From Chitinophagaceae bacterium UBA3961 (GTDB lineage: Bacteria > Bacteroidota > Bacteroidia > Chitinophagales > Chitinophagaceae), in the NCBI GenBank assembly GCA_002385265.1, contig DGDD01000280.1, forward strand, positions 1 to 8,081: 8,081 bases of DNA, in the 5' to 3' direction. The notes under the pieces were generated by a model. That model was not told the DNA's origin. It saw only the letters and a program-made list of their open reading frames with translations, and did not search any database. Positions 1 through 5,792 of this stretch are shown here, piece by piece (the first letter of the stretch is position 1; each line of letters starts with the position of its first letter). A program made the position numbers and the translations under genes.

Positions 1-1214
1 AGTGTTCTTACTAATTTTTCTTGAATTCTGTCGATTGCTGCTTTTGGTAAATAGTTGTCAACCAAGTTTTGCAAACTGCCAATGTGATTTCCTACTATTA
101 ATGTAATTTGAGCAGGATTCATTCGTTCATAAAAATTCATTATTCGTCCAGATGCACTGTCAAAAGATATGATTACCAAATGAGTTGAAGGTAAGGTTAA
201 CATATCTTCTATCACTCTGTTTATATGTGTGTCGCCAAAGCCGTATCCATAAGTAACAACAACAGAATTTGGTCTACAAACTCCATTAGAAAAATCACGA
301 AATAATTCAGAGTAAGGAAAGAATGCTGTGTCAATTCCTTTTGAAGAGTTAGGGTAAATTACTGAAAAGTCTTTTGGTGAATTTGGAATGAGTGTTGTAT
401 TTTCATCAACACCGAACTCTATAGGTAATTTTGTAATTGAGTTTACATCAAATTTCCAATCAATAGAGCCGTGAAGCTTTGTGTATTTAATAACTCCTTC
501 AACATATCTAGGTTCTCCACGTATACCCGGAGGATTGTAGTGGTAATCTAACTCCAACTTTGTTGTTCTGAAAAGTGGTTTTATTTTCCCAACAAATCTA
601 TCAATAGTCAAAATGCCTGCATTGTCTAATGCAAGTTCAATGAATCTATCGTAGTTTGTTGTGAAGATGTTTGTTCTCTCTCTTGTTGCAGTTCTACTTG
701 AAAAGCTGATTAAAAAGGATTTCAGAACATTTAAAGCCTCCTGATATTTTTGACTTTTGTTAAATTCTTTTTCGGTTTTTATTATGTTTCGAATAAACTT
801 ATCAAGTTGAGCATTTATTTCTTCTTCAAGTTTTTCTGCATCAGCATCTTCTTGAATTTTTAAACCTTGAAGTAATTCAATTGCACTCCTAAAATCATCT
901 TCAATGTTGGCGATTCCTCTACCAAATTCTAAAGCACTTTTGTCCGCCCAGCTTTTAATTTTGTCTTTAAAGTTTTCAAACTCTATTCTATCCATTCCTT
1001 GGGCTTTAATGTCAGCTATAAATGTCAACCCTATCGGTAGTCCAGCACCAAGTAGCAAAGAAAAATGTTCACTTTGGAAAATTGCTGTCAACCATGGTTC
1101 TATTCTCTTTCTAAGTTCGTCTATCTTGGCGTCAATACCGTCAACTTCGGTATTGCTAAAACAGTCAATGTCGTTGTTAATTTTTAAAATATTATTACTA
1201 TTCCAGTCTATCAT
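1..1214 (-). CDS. SIR2-domain protein (probable NAD-consuming defence effector), 3' end cut by window edge
   Basis: I translated this from the minus strand: 404 uninterrupted codons run from the ATG at 1214 to the left edge with no stop, so the C-terminus is missing. An in-frame TAA 21 nt upstream makes this ATG the natural start. Sir2-like landmarks are in the right order: a Rossmann-type LLLGAG loop near residues 53-58, TTNYD at 185-189 (candidate catalytic Asn187), KLHGS at 246-250 (candidate catalytic His248) and TYGYGFGDTHIN at 321-332. There are no zinc-binding cysteine pairs, so this is the prokaryotic SIR2-like type, not a classical deacetylase. The acidic helical insert at about residues 105-160 looks like coiled coil. 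Known relatives degrade NAD+ during phage infection, often encoded next to a HerA/DUF87 ATPase; that function and partner are inferred here. The next gene downstream would lie left of the window. The gene is clearly AT-richer than the GH20 gene, consistent with acquisition. The family call is firm, the exact subsystem is not. Confidence 0.5.
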   Translation of the reverse strand, partial: MIDWNSNNILKINNDIDCFSNTEVDGIDAKIDELRKRIEPWLTAIFQSEHFSLLLGAGLPIGLTFIADIKAQGMDRIEFENFKDKIKSWADKSALEFGRGIANIEDDFRSAIELLQGLKIQEDADAEKLEEEINAQLDKFIRNIIKTEKEFNKSQKYQEALNVLKSFLISFSSRTATRERTNIFTTNYDRFIELALDNAGILTIDRFVGKIKPLFRTTKLELDYHYNPPGIRGEPRYVEGVIKYTKLHGSIDWKFDVNSITKLPIEFGVDENTTLIPNSPKDFSVIYPNSSKGIDTAFFPYSELFRDFSNGVCRPNSVVVTYGYGFGDTHINRVIEDMLTLPSTHLVIISFDSASGRIMNFYERMNPAQITLIVGNHIGSLQNLVDNYLPKAAIDRIQEKLVRT

Positions 1215-1240
1215 ATATACCTTATTTGAGGGTTAAAAAA

Positions 1241-1302
1241 TTTAGCTCTTTGGGTTTTGAAAAGCATAGCTTTGTGTGTCAGACAAAACCAAAATTGCTA
1301 AA
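1241..1302. repeat. Nested imperfect palindrome upstream of the SIR2 gene
   Basis: The 19-nt left arm TTTAGCTCTTTGGGTTTTG (1241-1259) matches the reverse complement of 1284-1302 at 16 of 19 positions. Between the arms lies a second small hairpin, AAAGC-ATA-GCTTT (1261-1273). The result is a long extrahelical structure with a mismatch bubble and an off-centre inner hairpin, 27 nt upstream of the SIR2 start. It could be a folded recombination site similar in shape to integron attC sites, an RNA leader structure, or a mobile palindrome. It lacks a canonical attC core, and there is no U-tract that would make it a terminator. Confidence 0.5.
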
Positions 1303-1360
1303 TGTGCGGTTGGCTTTTATGTCGTATTTCTTTTTTTATTTTTAGCACCGTCGCCTTTTA

Positions 1361-1376
1361 GGGTTGCTTGTAACAT
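1361..1376 (-). repeat. 16-nt dispersed word, copy 1
   Basis: On the minus strand this reads ATGTTACAAGCAACCC. It recurs at 2612-2627 with 15 of 16 bases identical and in the same orientation. The two copies bracket the membrane-protein gene, and this copy lies 147 bp upstream of the SIR2 start. Its role is unknown; a cassette boundary is one possibility. Confidence 0.5.
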
Positions 1377-1431
1377 GTAAATATTTGAATCTCCACATAA
1401 ATTTGTTATACTACTAAGTTTCTGATTCTGA

Positions 1432-1491
1432 TACGGTTAGTGATATACAGAATATATTGTTTATTAGCACAATTCACATTTTATTCCCCAC
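1432..1491. repeat. 60-bp dispersed repeat, copy A
   Basis: An ungapped alignment to 4219-4278 gives 48 identities in 60 positions, including the shared blocks CGGTTAGTGAT and ATATTGTTTA. The mismatches show no three-base periodicity, so this is not obviously a conserved coding stretch. On the minus strand it lies about 220 nt upstream of the SIR2 start, while copy B lies about 95 nt upstream of the DUF4430 start. Both copies therefore precede accessory genes in the same orientation. Confidence 0.5.
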
Positions 1492-1690
1492 ACTTCGTGC
1501 CTCTCACTCACAACTCGTCATCGCAACTGATTCACTTTCAATTGCCGATGAAATCATTAATAGAAACGGGATTTACCGGCGGAAAGGCATACCGGTCTTA
1601 AAAGAGAAGGATATTCGCTTTGAGGACTCGGTTTAATGTGTTACTAATTTACGGAAAAATACAACAGAAACAGGTACCACTATGTGGGTA
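1492..1690. other. Intergenic stretch, possible gene remnant on plus strand
   Basis: No credible gene is seen. A plus-strand frame stays open from 1418 to a TAA at 1634-1636 (72 codons), and its last 30 codons read like hydrophilic protein (NRNGIYRRKGIPVLKEKDIR). There is no ATG in frame and no recognisable family, so it may be a decayed gene end or chance. Confidence 0.5.
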
Positions 1691-1945
1691 TTTCTACGGG
1701 TATCGCGGAGACGCTAAGTGGAATACAGAGACGCAGAGAGTGGATCGCGGAGGCGCTGAGGGAATTGCGGAGATGCAGAGTGGAGACGCTGAGAGAAGGA
1801 CGGAGGCGCAGAGATGGGGACGCAGGGAGGGAGAATCGGAGATAAAGTGAGAGTGCAGAGAGGGAGGGCTGGGGTGCAGGGAATAGCGATGCGTACCGTT
1901 GCGACCTTTGTGTCGTTGCGGTAGGGGGAAAAGACAGTACAAGAA
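1691..1945. repeat. Degenerate CGCAGAG/GCGGAG repeat cluster
   Basis: The plus strand is built from variants of the words GCGGAGACGC, GACGCAGAGAG, GGAGGCGCTGAG and GAGATGCAGAG, spaced roughly 15-35 nt apart with no fixed period. It ends in GTTGCGACCTTTGTGTCGTT followed by GCGGT. That ending is the reverse-complement form of the CACCGC-type repeats at 5620-5720 and resembles the block at the right edge of the window. It is a low-complexity dispersed repeat, not a CRISPR array. Open frames across it on both strands have repeat-derived, compositionally biased products and are not called as genes. Confidence 0.5.
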
Positions 1946-1978
1946 AGAGAGTCGTAAGAAGTTAGCAGCTAACAGGTA

Positions 1979-2506
1979 TCAGTTTTTATCTTTTCTTCTC
2001 AGTTCAATGAAATTCAGGATCACTTGCTTCCGGGTTAGAAAGATAAACCCGATGACCAATTGCCCGATATACGTAAAAAGGGTAGGGTAGTCGAAATCCG
2101 GTATGGGAAAATTTCTATTCTTTAGTTCAATGTATTGAAGCCATTTGTAAAGAAGTTTGATAGTTGGCGGTAAGGCCAAGGCAATGGTGACCATTCCTGC
2201 AATGATGATGGCCATGGATAAAAGAATGGAGCGATGTATATTGAAGCTTAAGTCTTCCCTCAATCCGGCCGTTAGTTTCAATTTATTTATAATATCATCT
2301 GTTTTGAATATCAGCAGATATACCAAGGCTGCATTTAATCCCCAAAATAGCAAAGTCACGACCAACTGGAAGAAGGCAATATCCCTGTTCACCTGTAGAA
2401 GTGATGTCAATAAGTTTAGTATATCAAATAGCCCAAAGAGCAGATCTTTAATTAGGAAAATGCCGAGCATTTTGAGGAGGATGTTGAAAAGTTCTTGGGG
2501 TTTCAT
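1979..2506 (-). CDS. Small integral membrane protein of unknown function
   Basis: The 175-residue product is strongly hydrophobic, with about four membrane segments: roughly residues 8-38 (one long or two short helices), 43-67, 93-119 and 141-158. It ends in a charged tail (IELRRKDKN). The loop after the second segment contains FKTDDIINKLKL and is followed by an acidic stretch near residue 85; this combination recalls an unnamed membrane-protein family common in Bacteroidota, but that is an impression from memory. There is no signal peptide and no catalytic motif. The ATG at 2504-2506 is the first start of the frame and lacks a Shine-Dalgarno sequence, as is usual in the phylum. The gene stands alone, in the same direction as SIR2, DUF4430 and the binding protein, and lies between the two copies of the 16-nt word. 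A membrane partner for a neighbouring defence gene is possible but has no direct support. Confidence 0.5.
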   Translation of the reverse strand: MKPQELFNILLKMLGIFLIKDLLFGLFDILNLLTSLLQVNRDIAFFQLVVTLLFWGLNAALVYLLIFKTDDIINKLKLTAGLREDLSFNIHRSILLSMAIIIAGMVTIALALPPTIKLLYKWLQYIELKNRNFPIPDFDYPTLFTYIGQLVIGFIFLTRKQVILNFIELRRKDKN

Positions 2507-2830
2507 GGTTGTGAATTGAAGTGTTGGTTTAGGGAATGGGGCTGTTCAAGTCCTGCCAATTAATGGTAGGTGTTTTCTAATTATGTCTGTTAGAGCCGGT
2601 TAATTTTTTGTGGGTTGCTTGTTACATTGTGTATTTGCGAAGGGAGAGAATTTATTGATTATCCGACCCGTAATATGGCCTAAGGCGAGACCCGTTTGAA
2701 AATATATTGTTGAGGTAATGAACTAAAGTTAAAAATTAAACATCGATCCCACACCACTACTGATATTTGTACAAAGCTTATATTACAGTGCTCAGTTCTG
2801 CTTTTGCAATCACTCTTGTTGGCTGATGTT
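2507..2830. other. Intergenic stretch without a gene
   Basis: This 324-bp gap separates the membrane-protein gene from the binding-protein gene. It holds copy 2 of the 16-nt word (2612-2627) and the shared motif GCTGATGTTT at 2823-2832. I see no coding frame, no convincing promoter and no stem with a U-tract, so the binding-protein transcript has no visible terminator here. Confidence 0.5.
2612..2627 (-). repeat. 16-nt dispersed word, copy 2
   Basis: On the minus strand this reads ATGTAACAAGCAACCC, with 15 of 16 bases identical to 1361-1376 in the same orientation, 1,251 bp away. It lies 105 bp upstream of the membrane-protein start. Confidence 0.5.
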
Positions 2831-3721
2831 TTATTCACCAAATATATCTTCACGTGTTAAGCCTAAATCCTTTGCGGCTTCAATTAAATATTTATATACA
2901 TTGGTTTCACCAGGTAAAAGATGCCTTGCGCCGCCCCAAAATATCTTAATTGCATCTTCTCCCTCTTTTGTCTTAGAAGCATTTTCAAAAGCTACTTGCA
3001 AATTCTTGAATTCTGTATGGTTACTAAGATTTACTGCTATAGGATCACTGGGTATTTCTGAAGATTTCATAATCGTTATAAGCTTTTCATCAGCATCTCC
3101 ATAGCCATATTGATTAGCTAAGTCAGATATAACACCGTCATGACCTGCGCCTAGATCGACTTTCCCATCATATACAGCCTTAGCTGCTAATTCATGACCT
3201 CCCCAAAACTCGAGTCTATTAAATGTACTAAGAATATTTAATCCTTTTTTCTTTAATTCAAATGCCGGAATGATGAAATTAGAAGTAGAAAATGGCGTTC
3301 CAAATCCAATTGATTTTCCCTTTATTCTCTTTTGATAATCTATTTTGGGGAGGTTGAAAATGTCCTTTTTAAATCCAGTTTTTTTGTTTACATATACTTG
3401 TGCAAAATATGTTTTTCCCCAAACATCATTAATTTTCCTTTCAACGATTGAACAAGCGTTAACTGAAGGGTTTACTTCATTAGCATAAATAAAACCAAGT
3501 GGATTCATGAAAGCTATTTGGCAATCTCCTGTGATGATGGCTTTCATTTGTTGCGGTACTTCTAAGGCGGGAAGAAGTTCAATTGTGACTTTATCTGATG
3601 CGATTTTCGCTAACTCTTCTTCTGTCTTTCTTAGCAGAATATTAATGTTGGCATGGATAATTTTAGCGTCAATATTCTGAGTTATCCAAGGGTAGTATGA
3701 CGCTTTATATGTTAACGGCAT
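2831..3721 (-). CDS. PhnD-type phosphonate/phosphate-binding-like protein lacking a signal peptide
   Basis: The 296-residue product has the layout of a type II periplasmic binding protein of the phosphate/phosphite/phosphonate (PhnD) group. Landmarks are ITGDCQIAFMNPLGF at 63-77, KGKSIGFGTPFSTSNFIIPA at 134-153 (usual ligand-loop position), GGHELAAKAVYDGKVDLGAG at 174-193 and KSSEIPSDPIAVN at 219-231. Normal family members are exported, but this one begins directly with the mature domain. A TAA only 12 nt upstream in the same frame rules out an overlooked N-terminal signal on this DNA. As written the protein would stay in the cytoplasm, arguing against a transporter role; no ABC permease or ATPase gene is nearby. 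It follows the DUF4430 gene with a 9-nt gap and almost certainly shares its transcript. A soluble ligand sensor for a phosphorylated small molecule is an inference. The fold call is fairly secure, the ligand is unknown. Confidence 0.5.
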   Translation of the reverse strand: MPLTYKASYYPWITQNIDAKIIHANINILLRKTEEELAKIASDKVTIELLPALEVPQQMKAIITGDCQIAFMNPLGFIYANEVNPSVNACSIVERKINDVWGKTYFAQVYVNKKTGFKKDIFNLPKIDYQKRIKGKSIGFGTPFSTSNFIIPAFELKKKGLNILSTFNRLEFWGGHELAAKAVYDGKVDLGAGHDGVISDLANQYGYGDADEKLITIMKSSEIPSDPIAVNLSNHTEFKNLQVAFENASKTKEGEDAIKIFWGGARHLLPGETNVYKYLIEAAKDLGLTREDIFGE

Positions 3722-3730
3722 AGCTGATGT

Positions 3731-4123
3731 TTATTTTGAGGAATAGAAGTTTTTTTTAGTTTTTAGTTGTGAACTATCTGATAGAAATGATGTTAATGGT
3801 AAAAAATCGAATTCTATTACGTCACCCACATTAGCCATATAGCTATCTATTCCTACTTGCGCCAAATTTCCATTTACATAAAATAACCAATAATCATTCG
3901 GTTCATTTGGGTTGTCATATATTTTGTCAATCATCACAACAAGATATCCTAGATAATCTTGTCCGAAATAACCGAAGTATTGTACTGCAAAGTCAAATTG
4001 TCTGCCAGCTTTCTTTTCTTGGTCATAGGCAATTTCCAATGCTTCTTGAATATTCATGTCTGTTCGCCATGGAATTTCTATTTCCTTGGATTTGTCCTTG
4101 ATTTTTAGTGTTACTATGTTCAT
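3731..4123 (-). CDS. DUF4430 (beta-grasp-like) domain protein
   Basis: The 130-residue product matches the DUF4430 pattern: a glycine-tyrosine stretch leading to GYLVVMIDKIYD at 59-70, then YWLFYVNG at 78-85, GIDSY at 91-95, and GDVIEFDF at 100-107. This domain is related to the transcobalamin C-terminal/SLBB-like beta-grasp fold and is usually found in secreted or surface proteins. Here there is no signal peptide or anchor: the protein starts at the first beta strand (MNIVTLKIKDK). The C-terminal 20 residues are serine- and lysine-rich and probably disordered. It is the first gene of a two-gene unit with the downstream binding-protein gene. Both genes are in the same frame, separated by a stop and three codons, so the pair could act as a complex or derive from a fusion. 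The specific function is unknown. Confidence 0.5.
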   Translation of the reverse strand: MNIVTLKIKDKSKEIEIPWRTDMNIQEALEIAYDQEKKAGRQFDFAVQYFGYFGQDYLGYLVVMIDKIYDNPNEPNDYWLFYVNGNLAQVGIDSYMANVGDVIEFDFLPLTSFLSDSSQLKTKKNFYSSK

Positions 4124-4133
4124 AATTTTAGAA

Positions 4134-4162
4134 TTTGTAGTATCGTTTTAAATATCAGTCAA
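4134..4162 (-). promoter_or_regulatory. Possible promoter for the DUF4430/binding-protein unit
   Basis: On the minus strand, TTGACT (4157-4162) and TACAAA (4134-4139) are separated by exactly 17 nt, ending 10 nt before the ATG. This is a sigma-70-like arrangement. The usual Bacteroidota consensus (TTG then TAnnTTTG) is not present, the DNA is AT-rich, and the leader would be very short, so this is only a candidate. Confidence 0.5.
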
Positions 4163-4218
4163 TACTAGTATATAGACCTTCACATCAAATTGTAGTACAA
4201 TAAAGTATTTGGTTCGTA

Positions 4219-4278
4219 TTCGGTTAGTGATGTTCAGAAAATATTGTTTACTAGTGCAATTGACATTCCATTTCTCAC
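4219..4278. repeat. 60-bp dispersed repeat, copy B
   Basis: This matches 1432-1491 at 48 of 60 positions without gaps. It sits upstream of the DUF4430 gene in the same relative orientation as copy A upstream of the SIR2 gene, and it marks the approximate right edge of the AT-rich accessory block. Confidence 0.5.
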
Positions 4279-4669
4279 GCTTTACTATTTCAATTCCTAA
4301 TAATAATTGTATAGTTCTAGCAATAGAAGCCCCAAACTCAATAAATAAAACTTAGCCTCCAGAGAGAGTAAAGAAAAACGCGGTTTTTTGTGAAGATTTG
4401 GATAAGGTTCCGCAGCACGTATCTTGATACAATGAATTTAGGAAGAAATCTAACACAAACAATAAAATAGCTATATGTTTTTTTACGGTAACAGCCACCG
4501 TAAAACTACGGGAGTAGATTTCGACTAAGGTAAGTAGGTAGGAGAGCTAATTGGTGAATTGGTTGATGTGGGAATTTGGGGGCGGCTGATAGCAGAGAAG
4601 GTTGGTGATTGGTGTAAAGAACTTAAGAACTAAAAAACTGAAAACTTATAACTCAACACTTTCCCCCAC
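4279..4669. other. Intergenic stretch without a recognisable gene
   Basis: Only short, start-poor frames are seen on either strand. The stretch contains the perfect 9-bp hairpin at 4481-4505, a TTGGTGAATTGGTTGATG word at 4550-4567 and an A-rich word run around 4617-4650 (GAACTTAAGAACTAAAAAAC type). These low-complexity intergenic words match the repeat-rich style of the rest of the window. Confidence 0.5.
4481..4505. repeat. Perfect 9-bp hairpin
   Basis: TTTTACGGT (4481-4489) and ACCGTAAAA (4497-4505) form a perfect stem with a 7-nt loop AACAGCC. The T-run lies before the stem on the plus strand, and on the minus strand the stem is followed by A residues, so it does not read as an intrinsic terminator in either direction. 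It could be a binding site for a dimeric regulator or the end of an unrecognised element. Confidence 0.5.
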
Positions 4670-4696
4670 AAAAAAGCCCGTCCTTGCGAACGGGCT
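4670..4696 (-). terminator. Intrinsic terminator of the universal stress protein gene
   Basis: On the minus strand AGCCCGT and ACGGGCT form a 7-bp GC-rich stem with an 8-nt loop (TCGCAAGG), followed directly by a run of T residues. It begins 20 nt after the stop codon of the stress-protein gene, as expected for that transcript. Confidence 0.5.
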
Positions 4697-4715
4697 CATC
4701 TCAAAAGCTAATCTT

Positions 4716-5543
4716 TTATTCATGAATCGCCACAATGGGAATATGACTGTGATAAGCCAATTTCTTCGTGGTGCTCGATTTAAATAGTGATCCCAAGAAA
4801 CCGTGCTTCTTCGGAATGGTGATGATGAAGTCGATTTCTTTGTCTTTCGCAAATGTGTCGATGGCTTCAATGAAATCGTACATGCGGATGAACGCATAGT
4901 CCGGATTGAACTCGGCAAAGTATTGGTCTACTTTTTCTTTTTCTGCCTTGTACTCTGGAGTAAGATCTACATAGTGCTCTACGTCCACATTAATAATGTA
5001 CAATTTCGGATTGAAGATGCGCAACAACTTGCGGATCGGTTCTACCGGAATGGTAGTGGCTACGTCTTTGAAATCGCAGGTGATACCCACTTCCTTGATT
5101 TCAGTGAAGTTGGCATCGGGAGGGATGATCATTACAGGAACGTTTCCTTCAGCCGCTAATTTCAAGGTATTGCTGCCAATGAACACCTGCTCCAATTTGG
5201 TAGCACCGGTGATGCCCATAATGATGAGGTCAATATCGTGGTGACGCGCATAGCGGTCAATGTTTTCAACAAGGGTATCGCCCTGCTCTGCTACATAGGT
5301 AACAGCAACATCTGATAAGGCATTGAGTTCTTCTTTCACGTGCTCAAAAGCAGTGTCGAGCACAATTTTACGGTCGTTGTCGTCTTCAGTTAAGATCGAA
5401 CCGTCGGCTCCGGCAGTTACGGAGTCGTACACATAGTAAAGGATGAGTTGAGTGTCGGCTTTCCCGTTCAACATCTGAGCAGCATACTTTGCCGCATTCT
5501 TGGATGTGTCGGAAAAGTCGATGGGAACCAGAAATTTCTTCAT
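4716..5543 (-). CDS. Two-domain universal stress protein (UspA family)
   Basis: The 275-residue product contains two UspA domains in tandem, the usual Bacteroidota arrangement. The first (about 1-142) starts MKKFLVPIDFSDTS and carries the complete nucleotide-binding motif G-2X-G-9X-G-S at Gly110, Gly113, Gly123 and Ser124, followed by VPVMIIPP. The second (about 149-275) keeps the fold outline and the terminal HIPIVAIHE strand. Its motif region (PKKHGFLGSLFKSSTTKKLA) does not fit the ATP-binding spacing, so this half is probably a non-binding, dimerising domain. Family members are cytoplasmic proteins that bind ATP and help survival under starvation, redox or respiratory stress; the specific role here is unknown. 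It is monocistronic with its own terminator and is transcribed divergently from the GH20 gene across a 423-bp repeat-filled gap. No start-determining ribosome binding site is visible. Confidence 0.5.
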   Translation of the reverse strand: MKKFLVPIDFSDTSKNAAKYAAQMLNGKADTQLILYYVYDSVTAGADGSILTEDDNDRKIVLDTAFEHVKEELNALSDVAVTYVAEQGDTLVENIDRYARHHDIDLIIMGITGATKLEQVFIGSNTLKLAAEGNVPVMIIPPDANFTEIKEVGITCDFKDVATTIPVEPIRKLLRIFNPKLYIINVDVEHYVDLTPEYKAEKEKVDQYFAEFNPDYAFIRMYDFIEAIDTFAKDKEIDFIITIPKKHGFLGSLFKSSTTKKLAYHSHIPIVAIHE

Positions 5544-5613
5544 TATTCGGAGTTTTGTGTAAGATACAACGTTCGAGGAAATTGGAGGAGGATTTAAGGG
5601 GAAATTCTTTGGA

Positions 5614-5720
5614 GGGGGGGCACCGCAGAGATCGCAAAGCGCGCAAAGGGGTCGCAGAGTTTTCTATTTATACTTTTTCACCGCGGCGGCGCAGCGGACG
5701 CAGCGGTAACGCAGCGCTGG
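5614..5720 (+). repeat. CACCGC-type dispersed repeat, two adjacent variants
   Basis: A G7 run is followed by CACCGCAGAGATCGCAAAGC (5621-5640) and a second variant from about 5681 built from CACCGCGGCGGCGCAGCGG, ACGCAGCGG and AACGCAGCGCTG. The second variant is the reverse complement, with a few differences, of the block ending near 8078 (GCTGCGTTTTCGCTGCG and following). It lies between the divergent stress-protein and GH20 genes. Confidence 0.5.
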
Positions 5721-5743
5721 CGGTCACCCTGTATTTCCTAGAT

Positions 5744-5775
5744 CAGGATTTACAGGATTAAAGGATTGACAGGAT
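5744..5775 (+). repeat. CAGGAT short tandem words
   Basis: Four imperfect units of 8-9 nt (CAGGATTTA, CAGGATTAA, AGGATTGA, CAGGAT) sit between the CACCGC-type repeat and the pyrimidine-rich block. A shorter relative (ATTACAGGACAG) occupies the equivalent place, in inverted orientation, at about 8027-8038. Confidence 0.5.
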
Positions 5776-5792
5776 GGTTGATTCAAACTCTG

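Noticed and set aside
904..1236. Plus-strand open frame of 110 codons
   Set aside because: It lies antisense to the SIR2 coding sequence, which carries recognisable motifs; the antisense product does not.
1620..1942. Overlapping open frames on both strands inside the CGCAGAG-type repeat
   Set aside because: The products are made of biased repeat words (arginine/glutamate or serine/proline rich), overlap each other, and show no domain or credible start context.
2157..2519. Plus-strand open frame of 120 codons
   Set aside because: It is antisense to the membrane-protein gene, whose product has coherent membrane segments and a Bacteroidota style.
2536..2560. tRNA-like T-loop motif GTTCAAGTCC, possible tRNA fragment or attachment site
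   Set aside because: The flanking bases do not form the five-pair T stem, and no acceptor stem or CCA end follows.
2689..2720. Possible third copy of the 60-bp repeat (GAAAATATATTGTTG)
   Set aside because: Only a short AT-rich core matches; the diagnostic CGGTTAGTGAT block and the downstream half are absent.
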